Positions 1 to 8,384 of a stretch of DNA of 64,000 bases are shown one piece after another. Position 1 is the stretch's first letter. Each line of letters opens with the position of its first letter. This DNA comes from CAYVHB01 sp964450865 (GTDB taxonomy: Bacteria; Bacillota; Clostridia; Saccharofermentanales; UBA5734). The stretch lies in assembly GCA_964450865.1 (NCBI GenBank), contig CAYVHB010000011.1:1-64000 (forward strand). The letters are read 5' to 3'. The position numbers and the translations under genes were made by a program. The notes under the pieces are model-generated. The model made no database searches, was not told the DNA's origin, and was given only the letters and a program-made list of their open reading frames with translations.

Positions 1-140
1 ATATAGTTTTGGCCGGTCAGGGCCACCCGGCGGCCCGAAACGGCTGGATCGGATACTCGGATGTTTTTAGCATGTTAGCAATTCCAGCATTTATGTATTT
101 CACGCTTGCTTGCAATTCAGGCCTGTTTACATTTTACACG
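1..140. other. No gene recognised at the left edge
   Basis: I see no convincing start, ribosome-binding site or protein family in these bases. The next element is the terminator of the small gene at 332-553, so this stretch is probably the spacer beyond that gene. A gene reaching in from outside the window cannot be excluded. Confidence 0.4.
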
Positions 141-177
141 ATAAAAAGACCCCCTTGACGGAAGTCGTCATGGGGGT
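141..177 (-). terminator. Rho-independent terminator of the small gene 332-553
   Basis: Read on the minus strand, CCCCC and TGACG pair with CGTCA and GGGGG around a short loop, with one T-T mismatch, and TCTTTTTAT follows. It lies about 155 bases beyond the stop of the gene at 332-553. Confidence 0.75.
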
Positions 178-331
178 GTTGTAGCTTGGAGCAACATCGG
201 GAGCCGTGAGCTGCGCGGCTGGCCGAGATACGTGTGTATGTGCCAGATATTGGCTGTGTACAATGGTTACCGACTGCTTGCTGGCTGGAAACCGGTTGAG
301 CGCCACATGCGCTCCGGCTGGGCCGCATCGT

Positions 332-553
332 CTAGTCAATCTTGCCCCGGGCTTTATCGAGGTCAAATTTCTTCTGTACGGTATCTTCATCCAGTTTCTC
401 GCGTCTCATTTCATATTGTTCACTGACCAGAAAGCGTTCATAGTTGCGGGTGATTTCATCGTCACTCATGCTGTGCACAAGGTCGACGGGCTGCATCTGA
501 CCTTCCGCATCATAATAGCGGACGAGCGCTTCGCGCATCTTTTCGATTGTCAT
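332..553 (-). CDS. Small acidic/basic hypothetical protein (73 aa)
   Basis: This is a 73-residue charged, probably helical protein with no signal peptide, membrane segment or cysteine motif. It begins MTIEKMREALVRYYD and ends in a Lys/Asp-rich tail. The start is supported by GGGAGG just upstream of ATG, and a terminator follows at 141-177, so it looks like a single-gene transcript. I do not recognise the family. The good ribosome-binding site and terminator are the reasons for calling it real. Confidence 0.65.
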   Translation of the reverse strand: MTIEKMREALVRYYDAEGQMQPVDLVHSMSDDEITRNYERFLVSEQYEMRREKLDEDTVQKKFDLDKARGKID

Positions 554-601
554 ATGTCAGGCCTCCCTTCCTGCTTGGGCTAATTTCATTATAGCACGAA
601 T

Positions 602-642
602 CCTCGACCGGTGCAGGGGACCAGGGCCTCGACCGGTGCAGG
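602..642. repeat. 16-bp direct repeat, two copies
   Basis: CCTCGACCGGTGCAGG occurs at 602-617 and again at 627-642, in the spacer upstream of the gene at 332-553. It is one of several short intergenic duplications in this window and no function is evident. Confidence 0.7.
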
Positions 643-713
643 CTGAATCAGGCCTGTGCCGGGGTTCGGTGGGTGAGAGGCGCTAGCTAGGGACGTCTGT
701 TGCTATGGCCGGC

Positions 714-1037
714 TCAATCTTCCTCGATGACTTCCTTGAGCAGCAGGCGCTTGCCAAAGCCGCCGCGCTCGGCCAGCTTCTCGAGCCGGACCCGCTGGAA
801 TTCCTCGAGGCTGATGTTGTTGTAGGCGAGGATGGCGTGCATCACTTCGCCCATGTCGGCCAGTTCCTCGACACTGGGGTTCTGGCGGAATTCCTCGGCT
901 TCCTCGACCAGCTTTTCGTGCAGCATCTGGATGTACTGCTCATCGGACAGGGTTTCCAGGACGCAGGTCTTGCCATCTTGCTCGATGATTTCCGGGATCT
1001 TGTCGCGGATGAGCTTGTTGTAGACGATCTTTTTCAT
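714..1037 (-). CDS. MazG-like nucleotide pyrophosphohydrolase (COG4997 type)
   Basis: This 107-residue all-helical protein opens with the KIVYNKLIRDKIPEII signature of the COG4997 group of house-cleaning NTP pyrophosphohydrolases, which resemble phosphoribosyl-ATP pyrophosphohydrolase. The Mg-binding acidic set is visible as KLVEEAEEF (about residues 42-50) and EELADMGEV (about 57-65). Family members hydrolyse non-canonical or excess nucleoside triphosphates to monophosphates in the cytoplasm; the substrate here is unknown. Its start codon overlaps the stop of the upstream MFS gene by 4 bases (ATGA), so the two are translationally coupled. HisE is an alternative, but no other his gene is present. 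Confidence 0.8.
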   Translation of the reverse strand: MKKIVYNKLIRDKIPEIIEQDGKTCVLETLSDEQYIQMLHEKLVEEAEEFRQNPSVEELADMGEVMHAILAYNNISLEEFQRVRLEKLAERGGFGKRLLLKEVIEED

Positions 1038-2278
1038 GGGCGATCTCCTTTGCAGAATGCTTCGTACTTCCGTATCTTGGGCTGCAGGATCAGGGTATAG
1101 AGGCCGGCCCCGATAAGCGCGATCACGGCGGACGTCAGGAAAATGGCCGGATAACCGCTCGCCTCGGGCAGTATCTGCGGCAGCAGGCCCAGCAGGATCG
1201 ATCCTGAACCCATCCCGATGTCCATGGCCAGGTAAAAGGTGGCGTTAGCCGTACCGCGCCGGGAAACCGGCGAAAGCTGGAAAACCAGGGCGTTGAGCAG
1301 CGGGTTGATAACGCCATAGCCCAGGCCATACAGGATAGCCACGATTATGAAGATGGCCAGGCTGCCGGCAAAGGCCAGGGCGACCAGGCTGCACACGATC
1401 AGAAGGATCGTCAGGTAAACCAGCCGGTTCATACCCAGGCGAGTGAGCAGCGCATTATTGCTGAGCCGGGCCAGCAGGATCGCTACGGAATAGAACGTGA
1501 AGAACAGACCAACATTCTGGATGCCGCGCCATGCCGCGTACGATGTCAGGAAAGAATAGATTCCCGACAGTGAAATCGCCAGGCAAAGCATGACAAGTGC
1601 CGGCGGGAGCGCGGTTTTCTCGTAGATCCGGTCTGCCAGTTTCATCTGGTGATGCAGCGCATCCATTTCCCGGCCGTGTTCAACCGCCGCCGCATGCGGC
1701 CGGTGATCCTTGATCGCAAAACTCAGAAGAAAACCCAGGCCGCTGATCACAGTGATCAGGATAAACAGGGCCGGATAGCCCAGGTCCTGTTTGTTGACAA
1801 TGGCAAAGGCGATGATCGGGGCAACTGCCGTCGACAGGGTATAGGACAGGCCAAAAATTCCGATGCCGGCTGCCATCCGCGACGGATGGATCAATTCGGC
1901 GACCATGGTGCCCATGGTTGTTGAAACCCCGCCAAAGCCGAAACCCTGCAGAACCCGCAGAACGATGACCATGTCCACGGACATTGGGATATTGAGCAGG
2001 CCGTACGAGACCAGGTAGAGGATGCTTGAGATAACCAGGACGATCTGCCGGTTGTGACGGTCCAGAAAATGACCGAAGAAAGGCCGCGAGAGCAGAGCGG
2101 CAAAAGAGAAAATGCCGACGATCAGGCCGGCCTTGGCCGCGCTGCCGCTCTGGCTGATAATATAGACCGGCAAGGTTGTCTGGGTAATCATCTGGACCAG
2201 GCCGAACAGCAAGTTCAGCGTGATCATCATCGTGAAGGGCAGCGTCCATAACCGGGTGCCTGGCTGTTTGCTTTCCAT
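1034..2278 (-). CDS. Major facilitator superfamily transporter
   Basis: This 414-residue protein has about 12 hydrophobic segments and belongs to the major facilitator superfamily, i.e. proton-driven uptake or efflux of a small molecule across the cytoplasmic membrane. The loop RPFFGHFLDRHNRQIVL after helix 2 fits MFS motif A, and a central hydrophilic loop (about residues 195-220) divides the two six-helix halves. I placed the start at 2278 because GGAG lies 8 bases upstream of that ATG; an in-frame start at 2329 has no ribosome-binding site. The substrate cannot be read from the sequence. The overlap with the pyrophosphohydrolase gene suggests co-expression. Confidence 0.85.
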   Translation of the reverse strand: MESKQPGTRLWTLPFTMMITLNLLFGLVQMITQTTLPVYIISQSGSAAKAGLIVGIFSFAALLSRPFFGHFLDRHNRQIVLVISSILYLVSYGLLNIPMSVDMVIVLRVLQGFGFGGVSTTMGTMVAELIHPSRMAAGIGIFGLSYTLSTAVAPIIAFAIVNKQDLGYPALFILITVISGLGFLLSFAIKDHRPHAAAVEHGREMDALHHQMKLADRIYEKTALPPALVMLCLAISLSGIYSFLTSYAAWRGIQNVGLFFTFYSVAILLARLSNNALLTRLGMNRLVYLTILLIVCSLVALAFAGSLAIFIIVAILYGLGYGVINPLLNALVFQLSPVSRRGTANATFYLAMDIGMGSGSILLGLLPQILPEASGYPAIFLTSAVIALIGAGLYTLILQPKIRKYEAFCKGDRP

Positions 2279-2482
2279 GTCATTTCTCCGCTGGCGATCA
2301 AGCTTTGAATGAAAAGGTTCTTTATTCAATCATCATACCGCAAGTATCGCCTGGTGACATGGCGATACTTGGCAAGATGAGTCCCTTTCATAGCAAATAT
2401 TGCGTCAATTTTGCCTGGCGTCGAAGTTTTCGTTGGCTATGGTAAAATCAGGTTGAAAATGCCTGGAAAATTGCGGATCCAC

Positions 2483-2582
2483 NNNNNNNNNNNNNNNNNN
2501 NNNNNNNNNNNNNNNNNNNNNNNNNNNNNNNNNNNNNNNNNNNNNNNNNNNNNNNNNNNNNNNNNNNNNNNNNNNNNNNNNN
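2483..2582. other. Assembly gap (100 N)
   Basis: Exactly 100 undetermined bases separate the MFS promoter side from glycerate kinase. A round 100-N run normally marks a scaffold join of unknown length, so adjacency of the flanking genes is not proven. The flanks on both sides carry GATCC (GGATCCAC before, GATCCAGG after). Confidence 0.95.
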
Positions 2583-2603
2583 GATCCAGGCGGGGAGAAT
2601 GAT

Positions 2604-3743
2604 ATGAAAAAGTGCGTGATCATGCCGGATTCATTCAAGGGAACGCTCAGTTCGATCGAGGCGTGTGACATCATTGCCGCGCGGATCAAGGTCTTCTACC
2701 CGGACTGCACGACGGTCACGGTGCCCGTGGCCGATGGCGGGGAGGGGACGGTCGACTGTTTTGTCCAGGCCCTGCAGGCCGAGCGGGTCACGCTGACGGT
2801 CAGTGGCCCGTACTTCGAGCCCCTGCAGGCTAGTTATGCCCGCCGCGGCCAGACCGCGATCATCGAGATGGCCCAGACAGCCGGTCTGCCGCTGGTTGAG
2901 AACCGGCGCAATCCGGCCCTGACTACCACTTATGGTACCGGTGAATTGATGCGCCACGCCGTCGCCCGGGGCTGCACGGAAATCGTGATTGGCCTGGGTG
3001 GCAGTTGCACCAATGATGCCGGCACGGGCGCGGCCGCGGCGCTGGGGGTCCGCTTCCTCGACGGCGGCGGTACGGTCTTTGTCCCGACGGGCGGGACGCT
3101 GGACCGGATTGCGGCCATAGACTGCAGCGCAGCCCGGGACTTGCTGCAGGGCTGCCGGGTGACCGCGATGTGCGATATCGACAATCCCATGTACGGTCCG
3201 GATGGCGCGGCCTGGATCTTTGCTCCGCAGAAAGGCGCCGACGCTGCGCTGGTCGCGCAACTCGACGCCAATTTGCAGCACCTGGCTGCGGTGATCAAGC
3301 GGGAAACCGGCCGCGATGTCAGCCAGATTCCCGGCGCCGGGGCCGCCGGTGCGATGGGAGCCGGGATCGTTGCCTTTTTCGACGGCCAGCTGAAATCCGG
3401 TATCCAGTCGGTTCTTGACCTGGTTTCGTTCGAAAGCCTGCTGGCCGATGCCGATCTGGTGATCACCGGCGAAGGCCAGATAGATGGCCAGAGTTTGCGC
3501 GGCAAGGTCGTGGCCGGGATTGCCGCGCGGGCCCGCCGCCAGCAGGTACCCGTCCTGGTCATTGTCGGGGCGATCGGCGAGGATGCCGACAAAGCCTATG
3601 ACATCGGCGTCAGTGCGATTTTCAGTATCAATCGCGCACCTGTGGCGTTTGCCGAGGCGCGCCACCACACGCGCGATAATCTGGCTGCCACGGTCGATTC
3701 CCTGATGCGCTACCAGCGGATCTTCGACCGCTTGCTGCCCTAG
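2604..3743 (+). CDS. Glycerate 2-kinase (GarK/GlxK family)
   Basis: This 379-residue protein is the usual length for bacterial glycerate kinase type 1, which phosphorylates D-glycerate with ATP to 2-phosphoglycerate and feeds glycolysis. Recognisable family features are the N-terminal VIMPDSFKGTLSS, the PVADGGEGT motif (about 41-49), GLGGSCTNDAGTG (about 132-144), and DLVITGEGQIDGQS near residue 290. GGGGAG precedes ATG by 6 bases. It is transcribed alone and convergently with the sugar ABC operon. Glycerate arises in sugar-acid and polyol breakdown, which suits the neighbourhood, but the N gap hides its upstream context. Confidence 0.92.
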   Translation: MKKCVIMPDSFKGTLSSIEACDIIAARIKVFYPDCTTVTVPVADGGEGTVDCFVQALQAERVTLTVSGPYFEPLQASYARRGQTAIIEMAQTAGLPLVENRRNPALTTTYGTGELMRHAVARGCTEIVIGLGGSCTNDAGTGAAAALGVRFLDGGGTVFVPTGGTLDRIAAIDCSAARDLLQGCRVTAMCDIDNPMYGPDGAAWIFAPQKGADAALVAQLDANLQHLAAVIKRETGRDVSQIPGAGAAGAMGAGIVAFFDGQLKSGIQSVLDLVSFESLLADADLVITGEGQIDGQSLRGKVVAGIAARARRQQVPVLVIVGAIGEDADKAYDIGVSAIFSINRAPVAFAEARHHTRDNLAATVDSLMRYQRIFDRLLP

Positions 3744-3847
3744 ACCAGCGGGCGCGTTGTCGAACGGACAATCATCCTGGGTACCCGGCGCCGGCTTGGA
3801 AAATCCGGATCACCAGCATCCGCCACCCGATGTTTTTTCATGACATT

Positions 3848-3893
3848 GGGCACCAGGCAGCCGGCCGCTCTTCGCGTCTGCTGTCTGGTGCCC
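3848..3893. terminator. Stem-loop between convergent genes
   Basis: GGGCACCAGGCAGC (3848-3861) pairs with GCTGTCTGGTGCCC (3880-3893) with one mismatch, between the convergent glycerate kinase and ABC permease genes. Neither strand has a clear T-run after it, so it is a stem-loop that may end or protect both transcripts rather than a textbook terminator. Confidence 0.55.
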
Positions 3894-3909
3894 GTTATGA
3901 TCAATGGGT

Positions 3910-4878
3910 TCAGCGATTTCTGGCACGATCAAGGACGACAGCCAGGACGATGATGATGCCTTTGGTTACCTGCTGGTAGTAGGCTGAGATGTGCATGAGG
4001 TCCATGCCGTTGTTGAGGATACCGATGATCAGGGCGCCAATGATCGTGCCCTGGATGGTGCCGATACCGCCCGACAGGCTGGTGCCGCCGATGACTGCGC
4101 CGGAGATAGCATCCATTTCATAGTTCAGGCCGGAAGTTGGCTGGCCGGAGCTCAGGCGCGAGGCGAGCAGGGTGCCGGCGATGGCCGACATCAGGCCGGC
4201 ATAGGCGTAAACAAACATCAGGTTCTTGCGCACATTGATACCGGAGACGACAGCAGCCTGCTGGTTGCCACCGATCGCGTAGATGCATTTGCCGGTCTTG
4301 GTATGGCGCAGGATGATGTAGGATATCAGGCCGACGCCAAGCAGCGTCAGGATGATGACCGGGATACCGAGGAACGAGCCGGAGCCGATGAATTCAAATT
4401 CCGGCGAGAAATTGGTGACCGGATGGCCGCCACTGAGAATATAAGCCAGGCCACGGAAGGAAAGCATCATGCCCAGTGTCGCGATAAATGCCGGCAGCTT
4501 GATATAGGAGACCAGGAAACCGTTGATGGAACCGGCGAGCAGACCTGTCAGCAGACCCATCAGAATCGGAACGATCAGCGGGTAGTCGCCGGGATGGGCG
4601 AATTTGCTGGCGATGATGCCGGCGACGGCGACCACCGAGCCTGACGACAGGTCAATGCCGGTCGTGATGATGACCATTGTCACGCCAAAGCCGATAATGC
4701 CGATCAGGGAAATCTGGCGGATGATATTGATAATATTCTGGATCCGCAGGAAAGCCGGAGACAGGATGGACAGGATAACGACGAAAATGATCAGAATCAG
4801 GTAAATGCTGTACTTGTTCAGCATAGAGACAATCGACTTACCAACGGTTCCAGTCGCTCTTTCAGTTGCTTGAGTCAT
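3910..4878 (-). CDS. Sugar ABC transporter permease (RbsC-like)
   Basis: This 322-residue, very hydrophobic protein is the membrane subunit of a ribose-type (CUT2) sugar importer. It has about 8-10 transmembrane segments and the family signature GIDLSSGSVVAVAGI (about 73-87). GAGGTGG precedes the ATG. It is the last gene of the operon lipoprotein (6807-7838), ATPase (5061-6572), permease. Two members of this family would be expected to form a homodimer with the single double-headed ATPase. The substrate is unknown, but LacI-type operators upstream of the operon link it to the isomerase and dehydrogenase genes at 8385-10612. Confidence 0.92.
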   Translation of the reverse strand: MTQATERATGTVGKSIVSMLNKYSIYLILIIFVVILSILSPAFLRIQNIINIIRQISLIGIIGFGVTMVIITTGIDLSSGSVVAVAGIIASKFAHPGDYPLIVPILMGLLTGLLAGSINGFLVSYIKLPAFIATLGMMLSFRGLAYILSGGHPVTNFSPEFEFIGSGSFLGIPVIILTLLGVGLISYIILRHTKTGKCIYAIGGNQQAAVVSGINVRKNLMFVYAYAGLMSAIAGTLLASRLSSGQPTSGLNYEMDAISGAVIGGTSLSGGIGTIQGTIIGALIIGILNNGMDLMHISAYYQQVTKGIIIVLAVVLDRARNR

Positions 4879-5060
4879 TTAAACCACCTCATAAATATCG
4901 CTCGGTAATCGCAGTGTTTACAGTCCGCTGTATGACCTGGCCTTGAGTTTTCGAAAGCAGGGGGGCAAGCTGTCCCGGGCGGCCAGTTTACATTGCGCCA
5001 GCTGTCAGGCAAGCCTGGCCGTATCCCGCCGGGTAACAGTCTGCCATCTTTTTCTGGTTA

Positions 5061-6572
5061 TTATTTCCTGGCGTTGAATTGCAGGCCGGTGGCAAAGCTC
5101 ATGATCGTGTCCTGCGTTGCCTCGCTGCGCTGGAGCTCGCCCGTGATCTTGCCCTCGTGCATGACAATGATCCGGTCACTCATGCCGAGCACCTCCGGCA
5201 GTTCGGATGAAATCATGATGACGGACTTGCCGGCTTTGACCAGTTCGCCCATCAGGGCATGGATTTCCGACTTGGCCCCGACATCTATACCACGGGTCGG
5301 TTCATCAAGAATGACAATATCGGCATCAGTCAGCAGCCATTTGGCCAGCAAAACCTTCTGCTGGTTGCCACCGCTGAGATTTTTGACCTTCTGTTCGATG
5401 GTTGGTGTTTTAATGCGCAGTAGCTTCTTCTGATCTTCGCAAATGCCGTTGATTGATTTCTCACTCATGAACACCTTGGCAAATATGAAACGATCAAGGC
5501 TGGCAGCGATGATATTATCTTTCACCGAATGTGGCAGGAACAGGCCGGTCAGCTTGCGGTCCTCCGTGATGAAGGCCAGGCCGTTCTTCTTGGCATCAGC
5601 GGGGTTGCGGATCGTGACTTTCTGGCCGCGGATCAGGATCTCGCCCGATGCGGGGGGATAGAGGCCGAACAGGCTTTCCATAACTTCGGTACGCCCGGCT
5701 CCCATCAGTCCGGCCAGACCGAGGATCTCTCCCTTGCGCAGGGTAAAGGAAACATCGCTAAATTTGCCCGGCCGGGTAAAGTTGCGCACTTCCATGACCG
5801 TTTCGCCGATGAACGCTTCGGCCTTCGGGAAAAGATGCTGCAGTTCACGGCCGACCATCATGCTGATGATCTCCTTCTGGGTCAGCTCCCTGATGTCCTT
5901 GTGCCCGGCAAAAGCACCGTCACGCAAGACCGTGACTTCATCGGCGATATTGAAGATTTCGTCCAGTTTGTGCGAGATATAGATAATGGCTACGCCCTTG
6001 CTGGTCAATGAACGGATAATCTTGTATAAATGCTCAACTTCGCGTTCTGTGATGGCTGATGTCGGTTCGTCCATGATGATGATTTCCGAATCGTGGGAAA
6101 TGGCCTTGGCAATTTCGACCAGTTGCATCTGGGCAATCGAGAGTCTGTGCATTTTGGTTTTGGGATTGATCGGAATATCCAGGTTTTTCAGCAGCTCGGC
6201 GGTCCGCTCATTCAGGGCCGCTTCCTTGACAAGCAATTTGCCGGCGAGCGGTTCGCGGCCGAGGTAAATGTTTTCGGCCACAGTCATATTGGGGATCGAG
6301 GATAATTCCTGGTGGATCATCGAGACCTTGTGGTCCAGTGAATCGCGCGGGGAAGCGATCTTGACTTCCTGCCCATGGAGAATGATTTTCCCGGAGTCAG
6401 GCTGATATAGCCCGCCAAGGATCTTCATCAAGGTTGATTTTCCGGCGCCGTTTTCCCCCATCAGGGCGTGGACCGAGCCCTGGCGGACCTGGATGCCGGC
6501 ATTTTTCAACGCCTGGACGCCAGGGAAGCGCTTGCAGATATCAACCATTTCGAGGATATACTGTTCTTGCAT
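5061..6572 (-). CDS. Sugar ABC transporter ATP-binding protein (RbsA-like)
   Basis: This 503-residue protein carries two fused ATP-binding domains, as in RbsA, AraG and XylG. The first has Walker A GENGAGKST (39-47), a signature around LSIAQMQLVEIAKAI and Walker B IIIMDEPTSAI. The second has the degenerate Walker A GLMGAGRTEV typical of this family, then LSGGNQQKVLLAKWL and VILDEPTRGID. It energises sugar uptake with the permease at 3910 and lipoprotein at 6807. I chose ATG 6572 (GGGTG 7 bases upstream) over the longer ORF start at 6644, whose extra 24 residues do not resemble the family. Confidence 0.93.
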   Translation of the reverse strand: MQEQYILEMVDICKRFPGVQALKNAGIQVRQGSVHALMGENGAGKSTLMKILGGLYQPDSGKIILHGQEVKIASPRDSLDHKVSMIHQELSSIPNMTVAENIYLGREPLAGKLLVKEAALNERTAELLKNLDIPINPKTKMHRLSIAQMQLVEIAKAISHDSEIIIMDEPTSAITEREVEHLYKIIRSLTSKGVAIIYISHKLDEIFNIADEVTVLRDGAFAGHKDIRELTQKEIISMMVGRELQHLFPKAEAFIGETVMEVRNFTRPGKFSDVSFTLRKGEILGLAGLMGAGRTEVMESLFGLYPPASGEILIRGQKVTIRNPADAKKNGLAFITEDRKLTGLFLPHSVKDNIIAASLDRFIFAKVFMSEKSINGICEDQKKLLRIKTPTIEQKVKNLSGGNQQKVLLAKWLLTDADIVILDEPTRGIDVGAKSEIHALMGELVKAGKSVIMISSELPEVLGMSDRIIVMHEGKITGELQRSEATQDTIMSFATGLQFNARK

Positions 6573-6806
6573 CGTTTCACCCATTTCTTTTTTTGAACGG
6601 GTACCGGCCAGAAAGAGAAAGCCGGCACCCGCTTCCACGATCATGATTTGTTACTGCGACGATTGCTTGACGAATTGAGAGGGCCGATAGGATGTGGTGC
6701 CGGTATTGTTCAACAAGACGCTGCCTGACATTGATTGGGGAAAGATGAATGGGAGCGGGTCGGCTTGATACCGGCCGGTTTTCCTGGCATCACACATTCT
6801 CGCAGA

Positions 6807-7838
6807 TTATTTGTTCAGTTCTTCGTACTTGGCCAAATAGGTATCGACATCCTTGGGTGTGACGAGGACGTAGGGGATCATGTATTCTTTATCAACGGTT
6901 TCGCCATTGACAACCCTGGCCGCAACATCGATAGCCTGGGTGCCCTGGCCGACGGCGTCCTGGAAGACGGTGAAGGCCAGCTTGCCTTGCTTGATGAAAT
7001 TGAGCGCTTCAGGGGTGGCATCAATACCGGCGATCTTGACTTTGTCGAGGACGCCAGCTGCTTCGCAAGCCTTCATGGCGCCGATCGCCATTTCATCGTT
7101 GTGGGCAATGACGGCGTCGAACTTGCCGTTGAGGTCGGAGTTCAGCCAGTTTTCCATTTTCTTCATGGCATCGTCACGGTTCCAGTTGCCGGTGTCATTG
7201 GCGATGATTTTCATGTCGGGATTGTTTTTAAAGATGTTTTCAATGCCCTGATGACGGAAGATCTGCGGTTCCTGGCCGAAAGCTCCCTGCAGTTCCAGCA
7301 GATTGGCTTTGCCACCCATCAGTTCAACGAAGCCCTGAGCCAGGATTTCACCGGATTTCACGGTGTCAGAACCGATGTAGGAGATCAGTTTATCCTTTTC
7401 CTTCGGCGCGGTATTGCAGCCGATGATCGGGATCTTGGCTGTGACCAGCTTGTTGACCATGTTGACGGAGGCCTCGTTGTCGCTGGGGATAAAGATCACG
7501 GCGTCGACTTTCTGGGCGATGAAGTTTTCAGCCTGGCCCATCTGGACGGAGTTGTCAAATTTGCCATCGACGTAGACAAATTCAATGTTCGGGTACTTGG
7601 CGGCTTCTTGTTTCATGCCGTCAGCGATGTAAGCCTGGAATTGAGCCGCCATGCTGGCGATCATGACGCCAACAACTTTTTTGCCGCCTGCTGCGCTGGT
7701 GGTGGTTGCTGCTGAAGATCCGCCTGAAGTTGTGCCTGATGTTGCCGCGGTGGTTGTGGTCGTTTGGGTACAGCCGGCGAGCATTGCTACACCAAGGGCC
7801 AGCACCAGGGCCAGGGTTAAGAGTTTCTTGATCGACAT
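6807..7838 (-). CDS. Sugar ABC transporter substrate-binding lipoprotein (RbsB-like)
   Basis: This 343-residue protein starts with a lipoprotein signal peptide ending in LAGC (lipid Cys about residue 22), then a Thr/Ser/Gly/Ala linker to about residue 52, then a periplasmic-binding-protein type 1 fold beginning KKVVGVMIASMAAQFQAYIADG. It would sit anchored outside the membrane and deliver a sugar or polyol to the permease/ATPase pair encoded downstream. GAGGAGG precedes the ATG. It is the first gene of the operon; its roughly 290-base leader contains one LacI-type operator and starts at a strong promoter carrying another. The ligand is unknown. Confidence 0.92.
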   Translation of the reverse strand: MSIKKLLTLALVLALGVAMLAGCTQTTTTTAATSGTTSGGSSAATTTSAAGGKKVVGVMIASMAAQFQAYIADGMKQEAAKYPNIEFVYVDGKFDNSVQMGQAENFIAQKVDAVIFIPSDNEASVNMVNKLVTAKIPIIGCNTAPKEKDKLISYIGSDTVKSGEILAQGFVELMGGKANLLELQGAFGQEPQIFRHQGIENIFKNNPDMKIIANDTGNWNRDDAMKKMENWLNSDLNGKFDAVIAHNDEMAIGAMKACEAAGVLDKVKIAGIDATPEALNFIKQGKLAFTVFQDAVGQGTQAIDVAARVVNGETVDKEYMIPYVLVTPKDVDTYLAKYEELNK

Positions 7839-7906
7839 ACTTGTTCCTCCTCAGAATTTTTATCAAAATTCACGCTCAATCGTGCTGTGAATTTTAACCG
7901 GATGTT

Positions 7907-7922
7907 ACGGGCCCGAGCCCGT
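7907..7922. promoter_or_regulatory. LacI-family operator, copy 1 (ABC operon, proximal)
   Basis: ACGGGCCCGAGCCCGT is a near-perfect palindrome about 70 bases upstream of the lipoprotein start. The same 16-bp pattern recurs at 8111, 10636 and 10766 and nowhere else I could find in this form. It resembles the GC-rich palindromes bound by LacI-family regulators, and such a gene lies at 10795-11814. Confidence 0.8.
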
Positions 7923-8110
7923 AGTAGGTAAAAAAATAGTGTCAAACTTTGCCTGGTCGATATGGCCAAGTCCTGATCCGTGATTTGCGCGAACATTTGT
8001 TGGATTAAATAGTATTATCGGTGGATCTGGCCGGAGAAATGCAGCTGTAATCTGGTTTTTGCGTCAGGCCAGATTTGTATATCATTCTGGCCAGTTGAAT
8101 TAATTATGGT

Positions 8111-8127
8111 AACGGGCCCGAGCCCTT
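8111..8127. promoter_or_regulatory. LacI-family operator, copy 2 (ABC operon, at the promoter)
   Basis: AACGGGCCCGAGCCCTT matches the other three copies except at one end. It begins about 6 bases downstream of a minus-strand -10 box (8134-8139), covering the likely transcription start, where a repressor would block initiation. Its centre is about 204 bases from that of copy 1. Confidence 0.8.
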
Positions 8128-8133
8128 AAGTAC

Positions 8134-8162
8134 AATATAACGGGTGTTCAGCGTGCTGTCAA
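8134..8162 (-). promoter_or_regulatory. Promoter of the sugar ABC operon
   Basis: Read on the minus strand, TTGACA (8157-8162) and TATATT (8134-8139) are separated by exactly 17 bases, a near-consensus housekeeping sigma promoter. Transcription would start near 8127, inside operator copy 2, and run through operator copy 1 to the lipoprotein gene. Confidence 0.8.
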
Positions 8163-8286
8163 CAGGGTTTTGACAATTTGACAAATATCACGCTTGTGCA
8201 GATGGATTATTGTGCAACATGTTGGTTCAGGCAGTTCGGGATGTTGAGGCTCCGTTTTCAGATCATACAGCTTCCATGACATTCGC

Positions 8287-8326
8287 TGATTAAAAGAAGC
8301 AGGGCGATCCACCACAATCGCCCTGC
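8287..8326 (-). terminator. Terminator of the isomerase/dehydrogenase operon
   Basis: GCAGGGCGAT (8299-8308) pairs perfectly with ATCGCCCTGC (8317-8326). On the minus strand the stem is followed by TTCTTTTAATC. It lies about 60 bases beyond the stop of the TIM-barrel gene at 8385 and separates that operon from the ABC operon promoter. Confidence 0.8.
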
Positions 8327-8384
8327 CTCCGGGAGGAGAAATCTGCCCATGATCCTGATCAAATACAAGGCAGCACTGTTTTGT

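Noticed and set aside
714..1037. HisE phosphoribosyl-ATP pyrophosphatase
   Set aside because: The KIVYNKLIRDKIPEII opening and lack of his neighbours fit the COG4997 house-cleaning group better.
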